From Desulfobacca sp. (GTDB lineage Bacteria; Desulfobacterota; Desulfobaccia; Desulfobaccales; Desulfobaccaceae): a DNA stretch of 45,609 nucleotides. The notes under the pieces were generated by a model that did no database searches, was not told where the DNA came from, and saw nothing but the letters and a program-made list of their open reading frames with translations. The stretch lies in NCBI GenBank assembly GCA_028695935.1, contig JAQVHY010000006.1, positions 1-45,609 on the forward strand, in the 5' to 3' direction. Below are positions 29,909-38,390 of this stretch, one piece after another; within the stretch, counting starts at the first letter, position 1, and every line of letters starts with the position of its first letter. Position numbers and translations under genes: made by a program.

Positions 29909-31795
29909 TCAGGATTTATTCTCCGCCTTTTTCAGTTCACTTTCTTCCAGACTTTCCCGCAAAATCTCACCCAATGGAGTAGTAGCTTCCTTCCGGGAAT
30001 GGAGGTATTCGCGGTACACGGTGCGTTCTTCTTCACTTTCCAGTTTGCGGATACTGAGGCCAATTTTGCGATCCCGGGCCGAGACATTGACCACCTTGAC
30101 GGTGATCACATCACCGACCTGAATCTGGGCGGCTTTGTTCTTGTCGCGACTCAATTCGGAGATATGCACCAGGCCTTCAATGCCTTCTTCCAACTCTACG
30201 AACAACCCGAAGTCGGTGACATTGGTGACCACCCCATTGACCCGTTGTCCGACCGGATAGCGTTGTTCAATCGTATCCCAGGGATCCGGGGTCAGTTGTT
30301 TTATCCCCAGAGAAAATCGTTCGTTCTCTTTATCGATGTTGAGGACCTCGGCCTGGACTTCCTGGCCTTTTTTATAGATTTCCGAAGGATGCTTGATGCG
30401 CTTGGTCCAGGAAATATCAGAGATATGCACCAGGCCGTCGATGCCTTCGTCAATGCCGATAAAAATGCCGAACTCGGTAATATTTTTGATTTTGCCTTCG
30501 ATGATGGTCCCTACCGGGTATTTCTCGCCGATAACATCCCACGGGTTCGGTTCCACCTGCTTCATCCCCAGCGAAATCCGCTTTTTCTCCGGATCCAGAT
30601 CCAGAACCACCACCTCCACGATATCGTTCACATTAACCACTTTGGAGGGGTGACGAATCTTCCGGGTCCAGGACATCTCGGAAACATGGATCAGACCCTC
30701 AACTCCGGGTTCCAGTTCGATGAACGCCCCGTAATCGGTAAGGCTGACCACCTTGCCCTGCACCCGGCTGCCGACCGGATATTTTTCCGCGGCCATGGTC
30801 CAGGGATCGGGTACCAGTTGTTTGAGGCCCAGCGAGACGCGCTCATTTTCCCGATCAAAATGTAAGACCTTCACGGTAATGGGATCACCTACCTGATAAA
30901 GATCCGAGGGATGACCGATCCGCCCCCAGGACATGTCGGTAATATGGAGCAGTCCGTCAATGCCGCCGAGATCGACAAAGATCCCGTAATCGGTGATATT
31001 TTTTACCACGCCGTCAATAATCTTACCTTCTTCCAGACTGGCCAGGGTTTGCGCCTTTAGTTCCGATTTTTCCTTCTCTAAAATGGCCCGTCGGGACAAA
31101 ACGACATTTCGCCTTTTTTTGTTGTATTTTAATACCTTGAATTGATGGCGCTGCCCGACCAGGGCATCGACGTTGCGGATCGGCTGTAAATCTACCTGGG
31201 AGCCGGGCAGGAAACCGGTGAGACCGCCGACATCCACCGAAAACCCACCTTTCACCTTGGCGGCGATGATCCCCTCCACTACCCCGTCTTCCTGATAGGC
31301 CGTGCTGATTTCCTCCCAGACTTTGATTTTTGAGGCCTTCTCTTTGGAGAGCATAACGACGCCCTCCTCATCGTCCCGGCGTTCCAAGAGCACATCTACC
31401 TGATCGCCGATCTGGGCGGTAACTTCACCTTCGGGGGTGGTAAACTCCTGGATCGGAATCTGGCCTTCACATTTGTAACCGATGTCAACCACGGCGTAAT
31501 CCTTATCGATGGAGACAATACGCCCCGAGATCACTTCGCCCTCTTGGACCCGGCGCAGACTTTCCTCATAGAGTTCGGTCATTTTCTCCACATCTCCCGG
31601 TTTGTCGATCTCCGCCGCGCCCGGGCCCGTATCGCTTAAGGCGACACCGGTCCCCGGTTCTTCAGAGGCCATAATCTCGGGAGTAGTCTCCTCCAGAGTA
31701 GTCTCCTCCAGAGTAGTCTCCTCGGGAGTGGCTTGGGTCTCAGCCTCTGTCGATCCCGTTTCGCTAATCAGGTCCGGTTTTTTATCATTATCCAT
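29909..31795 (-). CDS. rpsA: 30S ribosomal protein S1
   Basis: 628 residues with six S1 (OB-fold) repeats from about residue 85; the later ones carry the IEGLVHISE-type motif (LLHITDMSW, LIHVSEMSW, LVHISDISW, LVHISELS). S1 binds mRNA leaders and helps initiation. The N-terminus has an acidic extension of about 75 residues, rich in Glu/Thr, built partly from a 15-base tandem repeat (about 31682-31730) encoding TLEET units. It follows cmk by 24 bp, the classic cmk-rpsA order. GGGGGGAAG lies six bases before the ATG. Confidence 0.97.
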   Translation of the reverse strand: MDNDKKPDLISETGSTEAETQATPEETTLEETTLEETTPEIMASEEPGTGVALSDTGPGAAEIDKPGDVEKMTELYEESLRRVQEGEVISGRIVSIDKDYAVVDIGYKCEGQIPIQEFTTPEGEVTAQIGDQVDVLLERRDDEEGVVMLSKEKASKIKVWEEISTAYQEDGVVEGIIAAKVKGGFSVDVGGLTGFLPGSQVDLQPIRNVDALVGQRHQFKVLKYNKKRRNVVLSRRAILEKEKSELKAQTLASLEEGKIIDGVVKNITDYGIFVDLGGIDGLLHITDMSWGRIGHPSDLYQVGDPITVKVLHFDRENERVSLGLKQLVPDPWTMAAEKYPVGSRVQGKVVSLTDYGAFIELEPGVEGLIHVSEMSWTRKIRHPSKVVNVNDIVEVVVLDLDPEKKRISLGMKQVEPNPWDVIGEKYPVGTIIEGKIKNITEFGIFIGIDEGIDGLVHISDISWTKRIKHPSEIYKKGQEVQAEVLNIDKENERFSLGIKQLTPDPWDTIEQRYPVGQRVNGVVTNVTDFGLFVELEEGIEGLVHISELSRDKNKAAQIQVGDVITVKVVNVSARDRKIGLSIRKLESEEERTVYREYLHSRKEATTPLGEILRESLEESELKKAENKS

Positions 31796-31819
31796 ACAAA
31801 TCTTCCCCCTATAATATTT

Positions 31820-32560
31820 CTACCCTAACGGGTGTTTTTCTGCTTTAGATAACTTATCGCAATCTGGGGCAGCTTGACAAGTGGACTGCTCCAGTTTAGG
31901 CCGGATCAGTTCCTGGCAGGCATTTACTACCTGTGCCAGATTGAGGTTGGTGCTGTCAATCACCTGGGCACCGGGCGGAATTGAGAGCGGCCCTTCTTGT
32001 CGGGCACGGTCGCGTTGATCGCGGTCCGCCAGGTCGGCCTGAACCTGCTCCGGTAGTTGGTGCAACCCCCGGCCTTGTAGTTCCTGGCGGCGACGCTGAG
32101 CCCGAACGGCTAAGTCGGCATCTAAATAGATTTTGACCTCCGCATCAGGAAACACCACAGTTCCCATATCCCGCCCTTCGGTGACAACCCCGCCGTTTTT
32201 TCCACAGCGACGTAGGTAAGCAGCTACCCATTGGCGCACCGGCCTCAAGGTAGCGACCCGAGACGCGTCCTGGCTAATCCGGGGCGTTCGAATGGCCTGA
32301 GTGATCTCCTGACCCTGGTTCCAGAGCCGCAAACCCTCGGGACCAGACGTAACCTCTAGCTCAAAATTCGCCAGGAAGGTTGCCAGCCATCCCGCATCAT
32401 TCAGGTCGCCACCCTGGTTCCCAGCTACCAGAGCTATGGCGCGATAAAAGGCCCCGCTGTCCAAATAAAGGTATTCCAGCCATTGAGCCAGTCGTTTGCT
32501 GACGCTGCTTTTACCGGCCCCGGCCGGACCATCAATGGTAATGATCAATCGACGGGGCAC
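31820..32560 (-). CDS. cmk: Cytidylate kinase
   Basis: 246 residues. Phosphorylates CMP and dCMP with ATP. Walker A is GPAGAGKSS; the CMP-binding EYLYLDSGAFYRA, the SRVATLRPVRQWV helix and TEGRDMGTVVFPDAEVKIYL are typical. The C-terminus carries a 20-residue cysteine-containing tail (TCQAAPDCDK) beyond the usual end. GTG start, one base after the hisC stop, so translation is coupled. It lies directly before rpsA, as in many bacteria. Confidence 0.96.
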   Translation of the reverse strand: MPRRLIITIDGPAGAGKSSVSKRLAQWLEYLYLDSGAFYRAIALVAGNQGGDLNDAGWLATFLANFELEVTSGPEGLRLWNQGQEITQAIRTPRISQDASRVATLRPVRQWVAAYLRRCGKNGGVVTEGRDMGTVVFPDAEVKIYLDADLAVRAQRRRQELQGRGLHQLPEQVQADLADRDQRDRARQEGPLSIPPGAQVIDSTNLNLAQVVNACQELIRPKLEQSTCQAAPDCDKLSKAEKHPLG

Positions 32561-32561
32561 C

Positions 32562-33662
32562 TCAGACCGTAAACCCCATAACCTTTTTAAATGCCTGCAA
32601 GAAACGGGAGTTTTCTTCCGGAAGCCCGGCGTTGACGCGAATATATTCGGGTAGATTATAACTGCTCATGGCCCGAATAATTACTCCTTCCCGAAGCATA
32701 CGCTGGTAGAATTCCTGGCTGTCCCGATCGATCCGAATCAGCAAGAAATTGGCGTGGGTCGGAAGATAGGCAATCCCCAGGCGATCCAGTTCCTGGCCCA
32801 GGTAAGCCAGTCCGTCCCATACTAGTTGCCGGGTGCGCTGCAAAAAGTCCTGGTCATCTAATGCAGAGCGCGCCGCGACTTGCGCCAGGCTATTGACGTT
32901 GAACGGTTGCCGCATCCGGTTCAGGTAATCTAGCAATTCGCTCGGTCCATAACCATAGCCGACCCGCAGACCCGCCAAGCCATAGGCCTTGGAAAAGGTC
33001 CGGAGCCCGATCAGGGGCAATTGCTCGTCCAGGTACTCCAGACCGGAGGGCACCTCCGGCGATTTGACAAAATCAATATAGGCTTCGTCTAAGACCACAA
33101 TCACCCCAGGGGGCAGGGCCTTGAGAAAATCTTCCCATTCTGTCCGATAAAAGGCGGTTCCGGTAGGGTTGTTGGGATTGTTGAGGATGATGATTTTGCT
33201 GCACGGGGTCAAGGCTTGGATCAGTGCTGGCAAATCCACTCGAAAATCTTTTAGCGGCAGGGGCCGAAAGATACCTCCTGCTCCCTGGGTTAATATGCCA
33301 TACATTAGAAAGGAAGGAGCAAAGCTCAAGACTTCTTCCCCAGGTTGCAGGAAAGTGCGCACGATTAATTCCAGAATTTCATCTGAACCATTGCCCAGGA
33401 TTAATTGCTCCGATCTGATCCCCAAGTGGCGGCTTAAACGCGCTTTGAGATAATAGGCCCCACTATCGGGATAGCGGTTGAGGCTAGCAAGGTGCGTGTG
33501 AATGGCTTTCAAAGCCAGGGGGGAAGGTCCCAGAGGATTTTCGTTAGAGGCTAGTTTTATCGCCCCGGTAATGCCAAGTTCTCTTTCTAACTCTTCTAGA
33601 GGCTTGCCTGGCGGATAAGCCGTCAGCGTGGCGATGTTTTCTGGTACCAAAGATTCAAACAT
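32562..33662 (-). CDS. hisC: Histidinol-phosphate aminotransferase
   Basis: 366 residues from the ATG at 33662, which has GGAG four bases upstream; the track's GTG at 33689 has no RBS. A PLP enzyme of histidine synthesis that converts imidazole-acetol phosphate and glutamate to histidinol phosphate. Motifs: KLASNENPLGPSP, GNGSDEILELI, NNPNNPTG, VVLDEAYIDF, and the PLP lysine in FSKAYGLAGLRVGY. It is separated from other his genes and heads hisC-cmk-rpsA-sppA, a frequent order in Desulfobacterota. It may also serve as an aromatic aminotransferase. Confidence 0.94.
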   Translation of the reverse strand: MFESLVPENIATLTAYPPGKPLEELERELGITGAIKLASNENPLGPSPLALKAIHTHLASLNRYPDSGAYYLKARLSRHLGIRSEQLILGNGSDEILELIVRTFLQPGEEVLSFAPSFLMYGILTQGAGGIFRPLPLKDFRVDLPALIQALTPCSKIIILNNPNNPTGTAFYRTEWEDFLKALPPGVIVVLDEAYIDFVKSPEVPSGLEYLDEQLPLIGLRTFSKAYGLAGLRVGYGYGPSELLDYLNRMRQPFNVNSLAQVAARSALDDQDFLQRTRQLVWDGLAYLGQELDRLGIAYLPTHANFLLIRIDRDSQEFYQRMLREGVIIRAMSSYNLPEYIRVNAGLPEENSRFLQAFKKVMGFTV

Positions 33663-33689
33663 AGACTCCACAACAAGGCCGGGGCACAC

Positions 33690-34130
33690 GCCCTATTACT
33701 CGATCCCAGTCGGTTCGGAGGATTTCTCTAATCCGAGAATATAGAGCTGAGTGCTTAGTTTAAGGGTGGGAGGAGATGATCTTGCTGGGGTTAATCGCTG
33801 GTCAGCCTGGGTAGGATGATCTAGGACTTGATTCTCCCAAGGTTCCCGATTCCTCTTCTGTGCCCATGTTAAGGCCAGAGTCTGATCCGCAGCCGCTAAT
33901 GGCATGCAACCCTTAAAAAAGCAAAGCACTAAGGCCTTGACCCCTTTTATCCCGATAGGCCGGAATGGCCACAAATGTTATTCTGTTTCTATAACCTAAA
34001 CTAATTAAAAAATCAATACCTTTTTCCAAGGCTGGAGGAAATCTTGACGACCGGGTTAAAGGGCATTGAAATGAGATAAAATTTCTGTTACTTTCTTATC
34101 ATCTACCTGAGGAGTTGTGGTTTTTCTCTG
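33690..34130. other. Intergenic region between hisC and the CDP-alcohol phosphatidyltransferase gene
   Basis: About 440 bp between divergent genes. The ORF at 33696-33974 (minus) begins with TTG without an RBS and has no recognisable motif; I do not call it. A small bulged hairpin lies at 33715-33736 (TCGGAGGATT with AATCCGA). An A/T-rich stretch at 33985-34025 could hold a promoter, but no clear pair of boxes is visible. Confidence 0.4.
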
Positions 34131-34739
34131 ATGTCTCTGGCTAATGTTATCACTTTAAGTCGGTTGCCGCTGCTGATCACTTTAGTGGCGATACTCTTTA
34201 TCCCCAATCTGGAGTTGCGTTTACTAGGACTGGCTCTCCTCATCATCCTGTTTCTGATGGACTGGTTTGACGGCTATGTCGCCCGACTGCGAAATGAAGT
34301 CTCCCATTTAGGGGCAGTCCTAGATGTAGCCCTGGATCGGGCCGTAGAAAATATTTTGTGGATCAGTTTTATGGACATCGGGCTCGTGCCCTTGTGGGTG
34401 CCGATTATATTTTTGATACGCTCATTTATTGTTGATAGTTTGCGCGGCGTAGCCCTCTGCCAGGGAAAATCGGTGTTTGGGATGATGCATTCGCGCTGGG
34501 GCAAGTTCCTGGTCGCCTCACGTTTTATGCGGGCTTTTTATGGATTTGCCAAGGCCTGGGTTTTTTGTCAACTCATGCTCACCCACGCCCTGATCTTGAA
34601 AGACTCCGCCTGGTTATCTATCCTACAACCTTTCAACCAAGCCTTGATCTGGCTGGTCGTCGGTCTCTGTGTGATCCGGGGGATACCAGTGTTGCTCGAC
34701 AGCCGTCGCTATTTTCTCACCCCCGCGGCTAACTCCTAA
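34131..34739 (+). CDS. CDP-alcohol phosphatidyltransferase (PgsA-like)
   Basis: 202 residues, multi-pass membrane enzyme. The family motif DxxDGxxARxxxxxxxxGxxxDxxxD is complete (DWFDGYVAR, then GAVLDVALDR). The opening SLANVITLSRLPLLI is typical of PgsA-like members, which make phosphatidylglycerol phosphate from CDP-diacylglycerol and glycerol 3-phosphate. Other acceptors such as inositol or serine are possible. The HAD phosphatase 42 bp downstream could remove the resulting phosphate, which favours a PgsA-type product. ATG start; the upstream RBS is weak. Confidence 0.85.
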   Translation: MSLANVITLSRLPLLITLVAILFIPNLELRLLGLALLIILFLMDWFDGYVARLRNEVSHLGAVLDVALDRAVENILWISFMDIGLVPLWVPIIFLIRSFIVDSLRGVALCQGKSVFGMMHSRWGKFLVASRFMRAFYGFAKAWVFCQLMLTHALILKDSAWLSILQPFNQALIWLVVGLCVIRGIPVLLDSRRYFLTPAANS

Positions 34740-34784
34740 AAAACTCAAGCCTTAATTATCGCATGTCAGTCAGCGGGGAGGTTG

Positions 34785-35417
34785 ATGGTCAAGATCGCCG
34801 CTATTTTTGACGTGGATCGAACCTTGGTCAACGGTCCCACCGAACAATTGTTTTTCTATTACCTCTTACGGCAAAGACAATTATCCTGGGCCAAAGTGCT
34901 GGCCTTTTGTGGGCATCTGCTCATCGAGCCCCAAAGTCGGTTCCGCGATAAGTCCTATCTGGAGGGACAAGTCGTGGAAGAAATCGAGCATCTGGCCCGG
35001 GCCTGCTACCGGGAGGTGATCGCTCCGCGGCTTAGTGCCCAGGGCCGGGAATGCGTCCGGCAGCATCAGGCCCAGGGGCATGTGATTGTTATCCTGACCG
35101 GATCGCTGCACTGTTTGATCCATCCCTTAAAGGAGGAGCTGGGGGCCGAGTGGCTGATCGCGACCCGATTAGACCGGCAGAACCACCATTTCACCGGCGG
35201 CATTACCGGCCGGCATCCCCGCGGGGAGAACAAACTCCATCTGCTACTTGATCTGGCCCAGGCGGAGGGCTTTAATATTGCCCAATCCTACGCTTATGCC
35301 GACCATTTCGAAGATGTCCCGCTGCTTTTAAAGGTCGGCCATCCGGTGGCCGTTAATCCCAGTTGGCGGCTCAAACGCCTGGCCCGCCGCTATTACTGGC
35401 CGATCCGCTATTTCTAA
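34785..35417 (+). CDS. HAD-IB family phosphatase
   Basis: 210 residues. HAD superfamily, subfamily IB: nucleophile motif I AIFDVDRTLV, motif II VILTGS, and a lysine/acid motif near YAYADHFEDVPLL. PgpC (phosphatidylglycerophosphate phosphatase) and SerB-like enzymes are of this subfamily. The gene partner is a PgsA-like synthase, which supports a lipid-phosphate substrate. Start at the ATG 34785 with GGGGAG four bases upstream; the track's TTG one codon earlier is less likely. The region WAKVLAFCGHLLIE may be amphipathic, but no membrane helix is clear. Confidence 0.85.
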   Translation: MVKIAAIFDVDRTLVNGPTEQLFFYYLLRQRQLSWAKVLAFCGHLLIEPQSRFRDKSYLEGQVVEEIEHLARACYREVIAPRLSAQGRECVRQHQAQGHVIVILTGSLHCLIHPLKEELGAEWLIATRLDRQNHHFTGGITGRHPRGENKLHLLLDLAQAEGFNIAQSYAYADHFEDVPLLLKVGHPVAVNPSWRLKRLARRYYWPIRYF

Positions 35418-35592
35418 CTACTTTTTAGGTAGGATAAGTCTTTGATCCCGATACGCATTTCTTCTACTTCGGCTAATTATCATCAATGATAATTTTTACT
35501 TTGAAAACATAAATATTAGATGATAGATTCGAGCTATATGTTTAGGGTAAGCTTGGCTTGAAAATAGAGGCCAAATCGCAAAGGAGATAGGA

Positions 35593-36051
35593 GTGTTCAA
35601 GGAATTCAAGGAGTTTGCTCTAAGAGGCAACGTGGTCGACATGGCCGTCGGCATTATTATTGGCGCGGCTTTTGGAACTATTGTCAAGTCCCTGGTGGAC
35701 GATGTCCTGATGCCGCCCATTGGTCTGCTGCTGGGAAATGTGGATTTTTCTGATCTGTTTCTAACTCTAAGAGCTGGTAAGGTCGCGGGACCCTACCTTA
35801 CTTTGGCCCAGGCCAAGGCCGCCGGGGCCGTGACCCTTAACCTCGGGGTGTTCTTAAACACGGTCATCAGTTTTCTGATCGTGGCCTTTTCCGTATTCGT
35901 GGTCATCCGCAGCATTAACCGTCTGCGGCGTCAAGAAGAGGCTCCGGCCGAGGTCACCACCAAGGTGTGCCCTTATTGTTTTACCACTATTCCCATTCAA
36001 GCAAGCCGTTGCCCCAACTGTACCACCGAACTGGGACCGCCAACGTCTTGA
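35593..36051 (+). CDS. mscL: Large-conductance mechanosensitive channel with C-terminal zinc ribbon
   Basis: 152 residues. The MscL core is clear: [23 protein letters not shown] (amphipathic helix plus TM1), [32 protein letters not shown] (TM2). After the cytoplasmic helix a zinc ribbon replaces the usual bundle end: CPYC, 13 residues, then CPNC. MscL opens under membrane tension to release solutes. GTG start with AAGGAGATAGGA upstream. The ribbon is found in some other MscL proteins as far as I recall; its role is not established. Confidence 0.95.
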   Translation: MFKEFKEFALRGNVVDMAVGIIIGAAFGTIVKSLVDDVLMPPIGLLLGNVDFSDLFLTLRAGKVAGPYLTLAQAKAAGAVTLNLGVFLNTVISFLIVAFSVFVVIRSINRLRRQEEAPAEVTTKVCPYCFTTIPIQASRCPNCTTELGPPTS

Positions 36052-36082
36052 TCAGCCCACCTTTTAAGGGGTGAAGGCACTT

Positions 36083-36385
36083 TCAGTGCCAATCTTTGGC
36101 ATCACAGAAACTGTGGGCCAATCCCTCCAGGGCCTCGGTGTAATCTGACCAATAGATCAGATCATGGCAAAAGGGGCAGCGAACCGTAGTATAGAGTTCC
36201 CGCCCCTTGTCTCCTTGGGGGGTCAGCTCCCAGATCCCTTCGGTATCACAATATACCGGCTGATCCAGGGCGGCCGGTTCAGTGTCGCTGATGCTCTTGA
36301 CGAGTTGGCTCTGTTCCCAATATTTATTGCTGCCCTCCCGCAGGATCAGACCGGAAAAGAGTCTGAGGGCCTCTTTTAAGGTCAA
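36083..36385 (-). CDS. Hypothetical protein with CxxC pair
   Basis: About 101 residues. No family recognised. It has a CPFCHDLIYW zinc-knuckle-like motif near the C-terminus and a single Cys (VYCDTEG) about 25 residues before it. The track starts at GTG 36427 without RBS. A perfect AGGAGG (revcomp of 36395-36400) sits 7 bases before an ATT and 10 before a TTG at 36385, so I use TTG with ATT as the alternative. Strand is opposite to mscL and the Zn-ribbon gene. Inferred: a cytosolic, possibly metal-binding protein. Confidence 0.5.
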   Translation of the reverse strand: MTLKEALRLFSGLILREGSNKYWEQSQLVKSISDTEPAALDQPVYCDTEGIWELTPQGDKGRELYTTVRCPFCHDLIYWSDYTEALEGLAHSFCDAKDWH

Positions 36386-36545
36386 AATGGGCCAACCTCC
36401 TCTGCTAATTTTAGCTATAATTTTCACTTAAGATCAAATAAAATCAACCAGGCCGCCCATCGCCAGCGGCGGGCACATTGACAGGGAGCATTTTTTGGGG
36501 TAATAAATTAGATTGGCGGAATGATATAGGAGGAAAGGATAATCC

Positions 36546-36800
36546 ATGAAATGCCCCCATTGTGGTGGGGAATTGCCCGTGACCCGATGTTCCGAGTGTG
36601 GCGGCGAGACCCCCGCTGATGGCGACTATTGTTGTCGCTGTGGCGCCAGGTTAGAAGAGTTGTTAGAAGCGATGCCGGATTTTAGCGATCGCGTCCTCTG
36701 CCCCGACGGCAACTGTATCGGGGTGCTGGACGAACATGGGGTCTGTAGTGTCTGTGGGCGGGCCTATGAGAACCTCCAGGACGAGACCGACCATGGATGA
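36546..36800 (+). CDS. Small zinc-ribbon protein
   Basis: 84 residues with five cysteine pairs or motifs: CPHC, CSEC, CCRC, a CPDGNC and CSVC. The first four pairs resemble two double-zinc-ribbon (DZR-type) modules; the last segment GVCSVCGRAYE is a further half-ribbon. Strong AGGAGG upstream of the ATG. It overlaps the next gene by 8 bp, so they are coupled. Function unknown; such proteins are often RNA- or protein-binding adaptors. Confidence 0.75.
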   Translation: MKCPHCGGELPVTRCSECGGETPADGDYCCRCGARLEELLEAMPDFSDRVLCPDGNCIGVLDEHGVCSVCGRAYENLQDETDHG

Positions 36801-37005
36801 GGCTTTAGTAAAACAACTTAAAAGCCGGGTAGAAAACGAACTGCGGCAACGGGAACTGGCCTTGCTGGAATATTGGTTGGAGGAATTAAAAAAAATTGAA
36901 GCCAAACGACACCAGGATCTGGCCGGGCTCTTAAATGACCTGAAGAGCTTGATCAACCGCATGCAAAACCGTTTTAAGATCCTGAAGGCCGGCCCGGAGA
37001 GATGA
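36793..37005 (+). CDS. Small coiled-coil protein
   Basis: 70 residues from the ATG at 36793; the track's start at 36736 lies in the upstream gene. Mostly charged amphipathic helix (LKSRVENELRQRELALLEYW, LNDLKSLINRMQNRF), a probable coiled-coil dimer with no cysteines. Its start overlaps the end of the zinc-ribbon gene and its stop is 4 bp before queD, so it lies within a tight operon. No family recognised. Confidence 0.6.
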   Translation: MDEALVKQLKSRVENELRQRELALLEYWLEELKKIEAKRHQDLAGLLNDLKSLINRMQNRFKILKAGPER

Positions 37006-37009
37006 GCCG

Positions 37010-37381
37010 ATGTATGAATTAAAGATTATTACCCAGTTTTCCGCGGCCCATCGGCTGGAAAACTTCTATGGCAAATGCGAAGCCTTGCATGGGCATAACT
37101 GGAAGGTTGAAATTTTTGTGGGTGCAGCCTCCCTGGATGAGGCGGGGTTGGTACGAGATTTCGGGAAGATCAAGGCCGCGGCCCAGGAGGTTTTGGAGGA
37201 GGTCGATCATACCTATCTCAATGAGTTGGCAGCCTTCCAAAACCAAAATCCTTCCTCCGAAAATCTGGCCCGTTATCTCTTCGAACGTCTCAGCCCGGTG
37301 ATCAACGATGACCGGGTCAGGGTCACCCGGGTGGCGGTCTGGGAGTCGGATACCAGCAGCGCCGCTTATTACCTCCCTTAA
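37010..37381 (+). CDS. queD: 6-carboxy-5,6,7,8-tetrahydropterin synthase
   Basis: 123 residues. PTPS/QueD family: zinc histidines in FSAAHRL and LHGHNWKV, catalytic cysteine in GKCEALHGHN, and the ending AVWESDTSSA with the pterin-anchoring glutamate. QueD turns dihydroneopterin triphosphate into 6-carboxytetrahydropterin, the second step to preQ0 and queuosine. Cys in the KCEALHGH motif fits QueD rather than sepiapterin-type PTPS. It lies in an operon with the small ribbon and coiled-coil genes and the cytochrome. QueE and housekeeping QueC are not in the window. Confidence 0.93.
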   Translation: MYELKIITQFSAAHRLENFYGKCEALHGHNWKVEIFVGAASLDEAGLVRDFGKIKAAAQEVLEEVDHTYLNELAAFQNQNPSSENLARYLFERLSPVINDDRVRVTRVAVWESDTSSAAYYLP

Positions 37382-37390
37382 TGAGAAAAC

Positions 37391-37801
37391 ATGCGGTGGA
37401 AAGGGCGATTGTGGCTAGTGGCACTATTTCTGCTGGGCAATCTAGGGGTGATCTGGGCCCAGGCCAGTCGGCCCACCGAGCCGCAGCCCCAGAGCCTGAT
37501 TCAAAGCCCGGCCTTGAAACCCTGGCAGAAACCGCCAGTCACCTTTAGCCACCAACAGCACGAGAATCAGAAGATTGCTTGCACTACCTGCCACCATGAA
37601 TATGAAGGAGGCCGCAATATCTGGGTGCAAGGACAGCCGGTAAAGCTGTGCCAGGAATGCCATCTGACCCGACCGCAGGCGGATCGGCCGGATCTGAAAA
37701 ACGCCTTTCATCAGCAATGCAAAGGTTGCCACCTAAAACGCCGCCAACAGGGCCAGCGGGCCGGGCCGATCCGCTGTCTGGACTGCCACCGCCAGACCTG
37801 A
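37391..37801 (+). CDS. Tetraheme cytochrome c (class III type), periplasmic
   Basis: 136 residues with a signal peptide (LWLVALFLLGNLGVIWAQA). Four CxxCH heme motifs: CTTCHH, CQECH, CKGCH, CLDCH; distal histidines may include FSHQQHENQ. Size and spacing fit cytochrome c3-type proteins of sulfate reducers, which pass electrons between periplasmic hydrogenases or dehydrogenases and membrane complexes. No partner enzyme is encoded nearby. It starts 9 bp after queD and precedes pyrE by 25 bp; the RBS is weak. Confidence 0.92.
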   Translation: MRWKGRLWLVALFLLGNLGVIWAQASRPTEPQPQSLIQSPALKPWQKPPVTFSHQQHENQKIACTTCHHEYEGGRNIWVQGQPVKLCQECHLTRPQADRPDLKNAFHQQCKGCHLKRRQQGQRAGPIRCLDCHRQT

Positions 37802-37826
37802 ATTTGACGCAACTGACGAGCTTAAC

Positions 37827-38390
37827 ATGACCGATCCCACGGCCAGAGAACAATTGCTCAAGCTGCTGCGGCAGGAAGCCTTGGAATTTAAAGAGGTTAC
37901 TCTATCCTCGGGCCGACGCAGTAATTATTATATTGATTGCCGCCGGGTAACCCTGTCCGCGGTGGGGGCCTACCTGACCGCCCAACTGGTCCTGGAGCAC
38001 TTGCCGCCCCAAACGGTGGAGGCCATCGGCGGCCTCACCCTGGGCGCCGACCCGATTGTCGCCGCGGTAGCCGCCATCAGTCACCTGCAAGGCCACCCGC
38101 TCCAGGCCTTTATTGTGCGCAAGGAAGCCAAGGGCCATGGCCAGCAGCACCTGATCGAAGGCCCGCCCCTGACGCCGGGGGCGCGGGTGGCCATCATTGA
38201 CGATGTCGCCACCAGCGGCGGTTCGATATTGAAGGCCATCCAGGCGGTGCGCCAGCAGACTGACTGGCAGATCATCCGGGTGATGTGTCTGGTCGATCGC
38301 CAGGAAGGGGCCGGGGAACTCCTGGCCCAGGCCGGCTATGAGCTGAGCGCCCTGTTTACCGGAGCACAACTCACTTCCATGCCAGATTGA
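37827..38390 (+). CDS. pyrE: Orotate phosphoribosyltransferase
   Basis: 187 residues. Transfers phosphoribose from PRPP to orotate to give OMP in pyrimidine synthesis. The type I PRTase signature VAIIDDVATSGGS binds PRPP, and FKEVTLSSGRRSNYYIDCRR, GGLTLGADPI and VRKEAKGHG are typical of the short-loop PyrE group. ATG start; RBS weak (GAG 9 bases upstream). It precedes the dCMP deaminase gene by 69 bp, a nucleotide-metabolism pair. Confidence 0.96.
   Translation: MTDPTAREQLLKLLRQEALEFKEVTLSSGRRSNYYIDCRRVTLSAVGAYLTAQLVLEHLPPQTVEAIGGLTLGADPIVAAVAAISHLQGHPLQAFIVRKEAKGHGQQHLIEGPPLTPGARVAIIDDVATSGGSILKAIQAVRQQTDWQIIRVMCLVDRQEGAGELLAQAGYELSALFTGAQLTSMPD

Noticed and set aside
29999-30865. 288-codon plus-strand ORF inside rpsA
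   Set aside because: Antisense shadow of the repeated S1 domains; its repeats mirror the S1 repeats.
31675-31735. CRISPR-like short repeats
   Set aside because: These are three 15-base tandem repeats inside the rpsA coding region, without spacers.
33696-33974. 92-codon minus-strand ORF upstream of hisC
   Set aside because: TTG start without RBS, no motif, and a composition like non-coding DNA; kept only as part of the intergenic note.
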